Shown: positions 32,271 to 38,614 of the stretch, one piece after another | Position numbering within the stretch: the first letter of the stretch is position 1 | How the letters are laid out: every line of letters begins with the position of its first letter | Origin: Betaproteobacteria bacterium UBA5216 | Lineage (GTDB): Bacteria > Pseudomonadota > Gammaproteobacteria > Burkholderiales > SG8-41 | NCBI GenBank assembly: GCA_002412495.1 | Contig: DHVE01000078.1 | Location: 1-38,614 of the forward strand | Length of the DNA: 38,614 bases | Direction: 5' to 3' | Notes under the pieces: model-generated | Told to the model about the DNA's origin: nothing | The model's database searches: none | Seen by the model: the letters and a program-made list of their open reading frames with translations, nothing else | Program-made: the position numbers and the translations under genes

Positions 32271-33356
32271 TTATTCAGCGCGTATACGGGCGGCGGTAAT
32301 GACTTTACTCATGCGTTCTGTGTCGGTCTTGATGAACTGATCGAATTGCGCCGGCGTGCCGCCGATGAGTTCCATGCCCACGCCGGCGAACTTGTCGCGA
32401 AACTCGGCGCGTGCGATCGCGCTGTTGGTTTCGCGATTCAGGCGCTCGATGACTGGGGGCGGAGTTTTAGCAGGCGCGAAAAGACCGTTGGTCGAAACAC
32501 TTTCAAAGCCGGACAATCCGGCGGAGGCAACCGTGGGCAAACCCGGCAACAACGGCGATGGCTTCGCCGTGGTAACGGCCAGCGCGCGCAGGCGCCCCGC
32601 CTTGATTTGCGGCACCGCGCCGCCAACCGATGTGAACATGATTTGCACGCGCCCTGCGATCACATCGTTCACCGCGAGACCCACGCCTTTGAATGGAATA
32701 TGCACGATGTTCACGCCCGCCATGTATTTGAAAAGCTCGCCCGCCAGATGCGGCGACGCGCCGAGCGGCCCCGAAGCGTAATTGAGATCCCCCGGTTTGG
32801 ATTTGGCGAGCGCGATCAGTTCTTCGGTGGATTTGGCCGCCACTGACGGATGCACAACCAGTATTAGCGGCGAAGCCGAGATGTAGACCACTGGCGCGAA
32901 TTGATCCATGCGGTAGGGCACGTGGCTGCGCATGTAAGGCATCGTCCACAGGCTGCTGCTGTAGAGCATCAGGGTGTAGCCGTCGGGCTGCGCCTTCGAG
33001 GCAATGTCGCCGATGATGACGCCGCCGGTACGGTTATCCACCACCAGTTGTTGGCCCAGGCTTTCGGAAAGCCGCTGCGACAAGAGCCGCGCGGTGAAGT
33101 CGCTGCCGCCGCCGACTTCGGCAGTTAACAGGCGAATGGGTTTGGTGGGGTAGGGTTGTGCAGTAGCCAATGAACATCCCAAAATACCCAGCGCCGCGAG
33201 CGAAAATACGCCCACCTTGCCGTTTCCGCAAAAGCGGGAACCCATAACACGGTTCCACTTGAGACAGCTTATGGGTTTCCGCTTTTGCGGAAACGACAGG
33301 GGGCGTTTTACGTGCTTTTCAAACAGCGCTGCAATTTTCAACCTGACCTCACTCAT
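32271..33356 (-). CDS. Bug/TctC-family substrate-binding protein with REP-encoded N-terminus
   Basis: A 361-aa Bug receptor, about 30 residues longer than its relatives. ATG at 33356 lies 4 nt past the previous Bug stop with GGAG 8 nt upstream, so it is the best-supported start. Both arms of REP copy B (33221-33295) then fall inside the frame and encode SFPQKRKPI and VMGSRFCGNGK, placed just before the hydrophobic core VGVFSLAALGILGCSLATAQ. An internal ATG (MGSRFCGNGK) lacks a ribosome site, but would give a normal 24-residue signal peptide. The mature part has YPTKPIRLLTAEVGGGSDFTAR, VVDNRTGG, QPDGYTLM, LVVHPSVA and HIPFKGVGLAVND (Phe for Tyr). Confidence 0.9.
   Translation of the reverse strand: MSEVRLKIAALFEKHVKRPLSFPQKRKPISCLKWNRVMGSRFCGNGKVGVFSLAALGILGCSLATAQPYPTKPIRLLTAEVGGGSDFTARLLSQRLSESLGQQLVVDNRTGGVIIGDIASKAQPDGYTLMLYSSSLWTMPYMRSHVPYRMDQFAPVVYISASPLILVVHPSVAAKSTEELIALAKSKPGDLNYASGPLGASPHLAGELFKYMAGVNIVHIPFKGVGLAVNDVIAGRVQIMFTSVGGAVPQIKAGRLRALAVTTAKPSPLLPGLPTVASAGLSGFESVSTNGLFAPAKTPPPVIERLNRETNSAIARAEFRDKFAGVGMELIGGTPAQFDQFIKTDTERMSKVITAARIRAE
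33221..33295. repeat. REP-like inverted hairpin pair, copy B
   Basis: Arms 33221-33247 and 33269-33295 are inverted copies with one mismatch in 27 bp, separated by 21 bp. Each arm folds on itself, for example GTTTCCGC-AAAA-GCGGAAAC. It is the same family as the pairs at 27394 and 34288, with a different stem sequence but the same tail (AACCCATAA in arm 1). The entire element is inside the reading frame of the Bug gene 32271-33356. Confidence 0.88.
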
Positions 33357-33360
33357 GAAC

Positions 33361-34392
33361 TCACTCCGGTGTAATCCCCGCATCCTTCACCACCTTGGCC
33401 CAGCGCGCGCGATCCTTGTTCACAAACGCCTCGAACTCCGCGCGCGTAAAGCCGTGTATATCGAGACTGGCCGCAGTGAGGCGTTCCTGCACTTCCGGCG
33501 ACTGCAGTGCCTGACGCAAATCGGCGTTGAGTTTGTTGATGAGTTCCGGCGGTGTTTTCAGCGGCACGTGGATGCCGTTCCAGCCGATGATCTCGTAGCC
33601 CGGCACGCCGGCTTCGTCCATGGTCGGCATTTCGGGCGCGAAGCGCGAGCGTTTCGCGCTGCTGACCGCCAGCCCGCGTAGCCGGCCCGAGCGCACCACC
33701 GGCAGGCTGGAAGGGCCGTATTGAAACGACACCTGAATTTGCCCGGCGATCTGATCGGTGACCGCCGCGGCGACAGTTTTGTACGGCACATGCACGACGT
33801 TGATGCCGGCCATGCTTTTGTACATCTCGGCGGCCATGTGCGGCGGCGTGCCCATGCCCGATGAGCTGTAATTGAGTTGTCCCGGCCGGGCTTTCGCCAG
33901 CGCGGTGAGTTCTTTCACCGTTTTCACCGGCAGCGAGGGATGCGTCATCAGGTAAAACGGCGCGCTCGCAAGCAGCGTCACCGCCTGAAAATCGCGCGTG
34001 AGATCAAACGGCGGGTTGGCGAGCAGACTGGCGCTGACGGTGAACGTGGCGGTGGAGAGCAGCCACGTGTAGCCATCGGGCGGGGCCTTCGCTACCGTAT
34101 CGGCGGCCACCGTACCCCCGCCGCCGGGACGCGGATCAACCAGCACCTGATGTCCCCACATCGCCGACAGCCGTTGCGCGACGATACGCGGCAGCACTTC
34201 CGAACTGGGGCCGAGGATGAGGCGCACGGGTTTAGTGGGGAAATTTTGTGCCGCGGCAGGCAGCGAAAAATAAAATACAGCAGCCATCATTCCGGCGTAC
34301 GCCGGAATCCAGTAACGCAAGCGCGTTGAAAAGAGAGGTACGAACTGGGTTCTGGCTTCCGCCAGAACGACCGGGTCATGGTGTCGGCTCAT
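33361..34392 (-). CDS. Bug/TctC-family substrate-binding protein with REP-encoded N-terminus
   Basis: A 343-aa Bug receptor. ATG at 34392 overlaps the stop of the PRISE-type gene by 4 nt (ATGA), supporting coupled translation from this start. Both arms of REP copy C (34288-34371) are then translated, as DPVVLAEARTQF and RYWIPAYAGMM; the second supplies the basic and part of the hydrophobic region of the signal peptide ending SLPAAAQ. An internal ATG would leave only about 15 uncharged residues before cleavage. The mature part carries FPTKPVRLILGPSSEVLPR (Glu where most Bugs have the loop Asp), WGHQVLVDPRPGGGG, PPDGYTWL and HVPYKTVAAAVTD. It resembles the Bug at 37549-38523. Confidence 0.9.
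   Translation of the reverse strand: MSRHHDPVVLAEARTQFVPLFSTRLRYWIPAYAGMMAAVFYFSLPAAAQNFPTKPVRLILGPSSEVLPRIVAQRLSAMWGHQVLVDPRPGGGGTVAADTVAKAPPDGYTWLLSTATFTVSASLLANPPFDLTRDFQAVTLLASAPFYLMTHPSLPVKTVKELTALAKARPGQLNYSSSGMGTPPHMAAEMYKSMAGINVVHVPYKTVAAAVTDQIAGQIQVSFQYGPSSLPVVRSGRLRGLAVSSAKRSRFAPEMPTMDEAGVPGYEIIGWNGIHVPLKTPPELINKLNADLRQALQSPEVQERLTAASLDIHGFTRAEFEAFVNKDRARWAKVVKDAGITPE
34288..34371. repeat. REP-like inverted hairpin pair, copy C
   Basis: Arm 34288-34313 contains the perfect hairpin ATTCCGGCGTACGCCGGAAT; arm 34344-34371 contains GTTCTGGC-GGAA-GCCAGAAC. They are inverted around a 30-bp spacer; stem bases differ between the arms but pair internally, i.e. compensated changes. The translation YWIPAYAGM of one arm is a familiar by-product of this REP family. 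The pair lies wholly inside the 5' end of the Bug gene 33361-34392. Confidence 0.85.
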
Positions 34393-35435
34393 GGAATGAT
34401 TTTCTCCGAGCGATAATGATCGAATTGCCGGCGAAACATTTGATATGAATCCACCGCGTCATTAAAACCCAGCTTGCGCGCTTTTTCCATACTCGACATC
34501 ACATCCCACTGCGGGCTCAGCTGATAATCCCCGTAAGGCCACAACGCGAGCTGCTGCACGTCGGTGGTGCGCAGCTTGTGTTTTTTCACCACGGCTTGCC
34601 ACACCGGGCCTTTGTCGCGGATCCAGTGTTCAAGTTTTATATTTTGCGGGGTGCCCACCGCCATGCCGAATGTCGCGGCAAAGTCCGGCCACAGTTCCGA
34701 CCAGCGCAGCCAGTCGCCGTTGACCACGTTAAACGCCTGATTGGCGCAGCGCGGTTCATTGGCCATCCATACCGCGCTGCGGCCCAGCAACGCGAGATCG
34801 GTAAACTGCGTCAGGGCGTGAAAGCCGGTTTCGCTGGCCGGAAAATCCAGTGGCAATCCGAGCTCGCGCTGAATCGCCGCATACACCGCGATCACCAGGC
34901 CGATGGAACGCGGATGATCAATGGCGGGGTCGCAAAACGCGTGCGGGCGCGAGGTCGAGTAGCTCCATGTCGCCTGCCGGGTTCGCTCGATCAGAAAATC
35001 TTCCTGATTGAAATAAAAATTCCGGTTCGGCGCGCGCGACTGATGTTCAACCATCGGCACCTGCACTGGCCCGAGTTGATGGCCGTAGTACTTGCTGCCG
35101 TGTACGACATGCACATGCTGCAACGGGGCGACGGGTTCCAGCGTGTTGATCAGATTCACCAGCATGGCGGTATTGATTTCAACGGATTCCGGCACGCCCT
35201 CGGGGTGATCATGGCGGCCCGCGTAGAACACATGCGTGACGTCGTTCACATTACCCAGCGCGCGCTGGCAGTCGGCGGCGTCGGCGAGATCAACGGCGAT
35301 CCAGCGCACGCCTTCCGCGGTTAGCATGCGCCGTCCGAGGCCGATGATGTTCCAGCCGCTGGCTTTGCGCAGTTCGTTGACGATGCAGCGGCCCACGAGT
35401 CCGGAGGCGCCAGCCACAATGGCGGTGCGCGTCAT
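34389..35435 (-). CDS. PRISE-type short-chain reductase (progesterone 5beta-reductase/iridoid synthase-like)
   Basis: A 348-aa atypical SDR. It has an N-terminal NADP site VAGASGLVGRCIV with Arg-rich LGRRML, then VTHVFYAG, VHGSKYYGHQLGP (Lys of the PRISE active site) and NFYFNQEDFL, which corresponds to the family's NFYYxxED. The second Tyr is Phe here; an alignment is needed to say whether the catalytic one is affected. YSTSRPHAFCD and long C-terminal insertions also match. PRISE enzymes reduce enones and related activated C=C bonds. ATG at 35435 is first in the operon with two Bug receptors and an MFS transporter, so the substrate could be an imported unsaturated carbonyl compound (inference). 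Confidence 0.85.
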   Translation of the reverse strand: MTRTAIVAGASGLVGRCIVNELRKASGWNIIGLGRRMLTAEGVRWIAVDLADAADCQRALGNVNDVTHVFYAGRHDHPEGVPESVEINTAMLVNLINTLEPVAPLQHVHVVHGSKYYGHQLGPVQVPMVEHQSRAPNRNFYFNQEDFLIERTRQATWSYSTSRPHAFCDPAIDHPRSIGLVIAVYAAIQRELGLPLDFPASETGFHALTQFTDLALLGRSAVWMANEPRCANQAFNVVNGDWLRWSELWPDFAATFGMAVGTPQNIKLEHWIRDKGPVWQAVVKKHKLRTTDVQQLALWPYGDYQLSPQWDVMSSMEKARKLGFNDAVDSYQMFRRQFDHYRSEKIIP

Positions 35436-35578
35436 GGGCGGGTGCTCAAGTTGAATTTCGATGGTGATTGCGACATCATGGCGCTACGTTTCCTGTTGGC
35501 TGTCGTTCGCGGTCGCTGGCTGTCCAGCATATGATTTTGCGGTGCTGAATTTCACATCTCTGATTTTAAAGGATTATC

Positions 35579-36457
35579 GTGCCATCCCATCCCGGCGTTA
35601 AAAAAATGCGTGACCTGTTGAACAGCCCCGGCTTTATTTACATGCTGGGCATCTGGGATCCGTACACGGCGCGCGTGAGCGAATCGATGGGCATGAAGGC
35701 GGTGCATATCGGCGGTTACCAGCTGGGCATCGGTAATGTGACGAGCGAGCCGCTGATCACGCTGACCGAGCTGGCTTATACCACGCGCATGGTGAGCAAC
35801 GCGGTGAAAATCCCGGTGGTGGTGGATTGCGGCGCGGGGTATGGCGAGCCGCTGCATGTGATGCGCTGCGTGCGCGAGATCGAGCAGGCGGGCGCGGCGG
35901 GGCTGCACATCGAAGATCAGATTTTCCCCAAGCGCGTGCATTACCATCAGGGCATCGAGCACACCGTGACGCGCGAAGAGCTGGTGATGAAAATCAAGTA
36001 TGCGGTGGCCGCGCGCAGCGATCCGAACTTCATGATCATGGGACGCACCGACGCCATGAAAACCCACGGCTTCGAGGAAGGCGTGATTCGCGCTAACATG
36101 ATGATCGAGGCAGGGGCCGACGCCGTGCAGTTGTTTCCCAACACCATAGAGGAATGCAAGCGCGTTACCAAAGAGGTCAAGGGGCACGTGTGTTACGTCA
36201 ACAGCGAAGGCAATCGTTTTGATCGTCCGATCTTTAATGTGAAGCAATTCGAGGACATGGGATTCAAGATGACCACCAACCCGACAGCGCTGCTGTGCCC
36301 GGTGACGCAGACGATAAAGCAGGTGCTGGCGAATTTCCGTGACAAGGGCGAAAGCGGTTTGCCGCAACAGGAAATGATCGCGTGGCGCAAGGAATGTGAA
36401 ACACTGATCGGGCTGGATGAGATGTACAAGGTTGAACGGGATACGGTGGAGAAGTAG
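35579..36457 (+). CDS. Isocitrate lyase/PEP mutase superfamily protein
   Basis: A 292-aa TIM-barrel lyase family member (PEP mutase, methylisocitrate lyase, dimethylmalate lyase, oxaloacetate decarboxylase group). Visible are FIYMLGIWDPYTAR, D83-C-G-A-G-Y-G, HIEDQIFPKR (E112, D113) and GRTDAM (156 on). Two differences matter: the second metal-binding Asp of the usual D-x-D-x-G-Y-G is Gly, and the KKCGH lyase loop is PKRVHYHQG. The reaction is therefore not assignable. GTG at 35579 has AGGA 6 nt upstream. Two Bug genes follow on the same strand, suggesting a 2- or 3-hydroxyacid lyase fed by them (inference). Confidence 0.9.
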   Translation: MPSHPGVKKMRDLLNSPGFIYMLGIWDPYTARVSESMGMKAVHIGGYQLGIGNVTSEPLITLTELAYTTRMVSNAVKIPVVVDCGAGYGEPLHVMRCVREIEQAGAAGLHIEDQIFPKRVHYHQGIEHTVTREELVMKIKYAVAARSDPNFMIMGRTDAMKTHGFEEGVIRANMMIEAGADAVQLFPNTIEECKRVTKEVKGHVCYVNSEGNRFDRPIFNVKQFEDMGFKMTTNPTALLCPVTQTIKQVLANFRDKGESGLPQQEMIAWRKECETLIGLDEMYKVERDTVEK

Positions 36458-36484
36458 TTCCCACTCCCGGCCTTGCGGCCACCC

Positions 36485-36502
36485 GCTCCCTCAGGCGGGA
36501 GC
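36485..36502. terminator. Hairpin after the ICL/PEPM-family gene
   Basis: GCTCCC-TCAGGC-GGGAGC forms a 6-bp stem 28 bp after the lyase stop and before the Bug start. It could attenuate readthrough or be a degenerate repeat unit; there is no T-run, so a strong terminator is not supported. Confidence 0.25.
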
Positions 36503-36538
36503 AGAGAAGGGGAGAGCGAGGTTGCGCGCCAAATATCT

Positions 36539-37504
36539 ATGAAAGCAAAGTTAACAATGAATCGCCTTCTGGGTGCAATGGTGTTGGCTGCGGTAAGCGC
36601 CAGTTCCACCGCGCAACCGTCATACCCCAATCGCCCCATCAGAGTCGTCATCCAGTTCGCCCCTGGCGGCTCGGATGTGGTGGCGCGCATACTCACCAAC
36701 AAAATGAGCGAAAGCCTCGGTCAGCCGTTTGTGATCGACAATCGTCCCGGCGCTGCGGGCGTGATCGGCGCCAATATCGTGGCGAAGGCCGCGCCGGATG
36801 GTTACACCACGTTGTTCGCCACCGCATCGTTTGCGGTGACCGCTGCATTCAATAAAAACCTGCCTTACGACTCGATCAAGGATTTTGATTCCATCGGTTT
36901 CATCGGCTCGCAACCTTTTTTGCTGGTGGTGCATCCGTCCGTGCAGGCAAACTCCGTGAAGGATTTCATCGCGTTGTCGAAAGCGAAGCCGCTGAATTAT
37001 GGTTCCACCGGCGGTGGCGGCATCGGGCATCTCACGCATGAGTTGTTTAATTACCAGACCGGCATCAAGGCCACGCATGTGCCGTACAAAGGCACGGGGC
37101 CGATAGTCACGGCGCTGATCGCGGGGGAGGTGCCGTCGGGCATGGTGAACATCAGCGGCGCGTGGGGACATGTGCGCGGCGGCAGGCTGCGCGCGCTGGG
37201 TGTCGCCAGTTTGAAGCGCACCGCGACCGCGCCGGATTTACCGACGATCAGTGAATCAGGCGTGCCCGGCTTTGAGTCCGGCACCTGGTACGGTTTGACC
37301 GCGCCGCGCGGCACCGCCACCTCGGCGATCGCGTTGTTGAATCGCGAGATGGCTGCGGCGCTCAAGACCGACGCGCGTGAAAAAATCGTGGGGTTGGGCG
37401 TCGATATCGCAGCCTCCACGCCGAGCGAATTCAGCGCCTATATGCGCGCCGAAGTGGCGAAATGGAGCAAAATCATCAAGGTGGCGGGAATTACCGATGG
37501 GTGA
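36539..37504 (+). CDS. Bug/TctC-family substrate-binding protein
   Basis: A 321-aa Bug receptor. ATG at 36539 (or 36557, MNRLLG) gives a compact signal peptide ending SASSTAQ; neither has a strong ribosome site, and a longer TTG frame was rejected. Motifs: YPNRPIRVVIQFAPGGSDVVAR, VIDNRPGAAGVIG, APDGYTTL, LLVVHPSVQ, HVPYKGTGPIVTA and WSKIIKVAGI. It lies 81 bp after the ICL/PEPM-like gene and 44 bp before another Bug gene, all on the plus strand. Confidence 0.92.
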   Translation: MKAKLTMNRLLGAMVLAAVSASSTAQPSYPNRPIRVVIQFAPGGSDVVARILTNKMSESLGQPFVIDNRPGAAGVIGANIVAKAAPDGYTTLFATASFAVTAAFNKNLPYDSIKDFDSIGFIGSQPFLLVVHPSVQANSVKDFIALSKAKPLNYGSTGGGGIGHLTHELFNYQTGIKATHVPYKGTGPIVTALIAGEVPSGMVNISGAWGHVRGGRLRALGVASLKRTATAPDLPTISESGVPGFESGTWYGLTAPRGTATSAIALLNREMAAALKTDAREKIVGLGVDIAASTPSEFSAYMRAEVAKWSKIIKVAGITDG

Positions 37505-37548
37505 GGCGTGAGGTGTCAGGTGCGAAAGGCATTTTTTGGGGAGGGGAA

Positions 37549-38523
37549 GTGATTAAATACAAATACTTATGTTTGCTACTGCTGGCGGTGGCCGGTTCGC
37601 CGACACACGCGCAAGACCCTTCGACAAGTGCAGCACAGGCTTTCCCCACCAAGCCGGTGCGTTTTGTGCTCGGGCCCGCGCCGGAACTACTGCCGCGCTT
37701 GGTCAGCCAGAAACTCTCGGAGTTGTGGGGCCATCAAGTGATCGTCGATCCGCGTCCGGGAGCGGGTGGCATTGTCGCCGGTGACCTGGTGTCCAAGGCC
37801 ACGCCCGACGGATACACGTGGCTGGTGTCCACCGGTTCGTTTTATGTGCTGGATGCGCTGTATCCCAAACTCAGCTACAACATGCTGCGTGATTTTGCGC
37901 CGGTGACGCTGATGGCATCGATCCCGTTTATCTGCGTCGTGCATCCGGCGGTGCCGGCGAAATCGCTGGCGGAACTGGTGCAGCTCGCCAAGGCGCAGCC
38001 GGGCAAATTGAATTTTGCCTCGGCCGGCACGGGCACCACCACGCAACTGGCCGCTGAATTGTTCAAACTATCAACCGGTATCAACATCGTTCATGTGCCG
38101 TACAAGGGCGTTGCGCCCGCGGTGACCGATGTGCTGGCGGGGCAGGTTCAGATGATGTTTTCGATAGCACAGGGCGCGGTGCCGCACGTGCAAAGCGGCA
38201 AACTGCGCGCGCTGGCGATCACCAGCAAAAAGCGCTCGCCCGCGGTGCCCGAGGTGCCGACCATCACCGAAGCAGGTTTTCCGGAAATCGATATCGTCGG
38301 CTGGAACGGCGTCAGCGTGCCGATCAAGACGCCGCGCGCACTGGTCAACAAGCTCAACACCGACATCCGCAAAGTGCTGAATCAAAAAGACATGCAGGAT
38401 CGCATGATCGCGGCGGGGTTCGATCTTGCCGATACCTCGCTGGAGCAATTCGATGCTTTCATCAAAAAGGATGTGGCGCTGTACAATCGCATCATCAAGG
38501 AATCGAAGATGAAGCTGGATTGA
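37549..38523 (+). CDS. Bug/TctC-family substrate-binding protein
   Basis: A 324-aa Bug receptor. The start is GTG at 37549, directly after a GGGGAGGGG ribosome site; an ATG inside the previous gene was rejected. The signal peptide (IKYKYLCLLLLAVAGSPTHAQ) is typical. FPTKPVRFVLGPAPELLPR, WGHQVIVDPRPGAGG, TPDGYTWL and HVPYKGVAPAVTD closely match the Bug at 33361-34392. Both have Glu instead of the loop Asp and share GP-x2-E-x-LPR, marking a subclade that may bind the same ligand. It is last in the plus-strand lyase - Bug - Bug series and is followed by a hairpin repeat. Confidence 0.93.
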   Translation: MIKYKYLCLLLLAVAGSPTHAQDPSTSAAQAFPTKPVRFVLGPAPELLPRLVSQKLSELWGHQVIVDPRPGAGGIVAGDLVSKATPDGYTWLVSTGSFYVLDALYPKLSYNMLRDFAPVTLMASIPFICVVHPAVPAKSLAELVQLAKAQPGKLNFASAGTGTTTQLAAELFKLSTGINIVHVPYKGVAPAVTDVLAGQVQMMFSIAQGAVPHVQSGKLRALAITSKKRSPAVPEVPTITEAGFPEIDIVGWNGVSVPIKTPRALVNKLNTDIRKVLNQKDMQDRMIAAGFDLADTSLEQFDAFIKKDVALYNRIIKESKMKLD

Positions 38524-38548
38524 TTGGCGGCATCGAAGTTCTGTTTGG

Positions 38549-38614
38549 AGTGCGGGAGCTCGCTCCCGCTTTTCCAGTGTCGGCGTATTGTAGCGGGAGC
38601 AAGCTCCCGCACTC
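38549..38614. repeat. Second REP-like family, inverted pair at right edge
   Basis: GCGGGAGC-TC-GCTCCCGC (38552-38569) and GCGGGAGC-AA-GCTCCCGC (38593-38610) are perfect hairpins; with flanks GAGT/ACTC, arms 38549-38570 and 38593-38614 are inverted with one mismatch. The element begins 26 bp after the last Bug stop and reaches the window edge, so more copies may lie outside. Its stem differs from the pairs at 27394, 33221 and 34288. Confidence 0.85.

Overview
The window looks like a GC-rich betaproteobacterium, most likely a Burkholderiales (Alcaligenaceae or Comamonadaceae-like) soil or aquatic heterotroph. The strongest clue is twelve tripartite-tricarboxylate (TctC/Bug) periplasmic binding proteins in 38.6 kb, an expansion characteristic of that order. 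Enoyl-CoA hydratases, UbiD, MmgE/PrpD, PRISE-type reductases and Cox-type molybdenum hydroxylases agree with a versatile organic-acid and aromatic degrader. There is no rRNA, CRISPR array, prophage or complete insertion sequence.

Layout. 1-3.7 kb (all minus) is an envelope and stress cluster: a secreted START-like protein cut by the left edge, a phospholipase D lipoprotein, a CigR/RcnB-like protein, a CsbD-like protein, then a truncated DoxX gene next to a 138-bp IS3 transposase remnant. 3.7-8.8 kb (minus) is a probable operon Bug - unknown 225 aa protein - Bug - UbiD decarboxylase - SDR. At 9-10.9 kb a crotonase (+), a tRNA-Ser(CGA) (-) and a Bug gene (+) follow. 11-15.6 kb (minus) encodes a cytoplasmic-facing molybdoenzyme of SoeABC type (sulfite:quinone oxidoreductase). 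15.7-21.2 kb (minus) is an operon coxM-coxS-coxL-like hydroxylase - crotonase - Bug. 21.4-23.4 kb (plus) is a quinone oxidoreductase-like MDR with a Bug gene. 23.4-28.8 kb (minus) is MmgE/PrpD - three tandem Bug genes - PhyH dioxygenase. 29-30.8 kb holds an isolated OLD-family ATPase/TOPRIM nuclease with its own sigma70-like promoter and visibly lower GC. 31-35.4 kb (minus) is PRISE-type SDR - Bug - Bug - MFS. 35.6-38.5 kb (plus) is an ICL/PEP-mutase-family lyase followed by two Bug genes.

How the genes work together. The recurring module is one or more catabolic enzymes cotranscribed with one to three Bug receptors, but never with TctA or TctB membrane subunits. Each receptor probably captures the substrate or product of its neighbouring enzymes and shares membrane components encoded elsewhere, or acts as a sensor. 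The substrates cannot be read from the sequence.

The most unusual observation is the placement of REP-like inverted hairpin pairs. Three pairs of one family (around 27.4, 33.25 and 34.3 kb) all sit at the 5' ends of Bug genes. In two of them the best-supported start codon puts both hairpin arms inside the reading frame, so that the repeat encodes part of the signal-peptide region. Several start sites below were moved inward from the longest reading frame, using Shine-Dalgarno motifs, stop/start overlaps and signal peptides.
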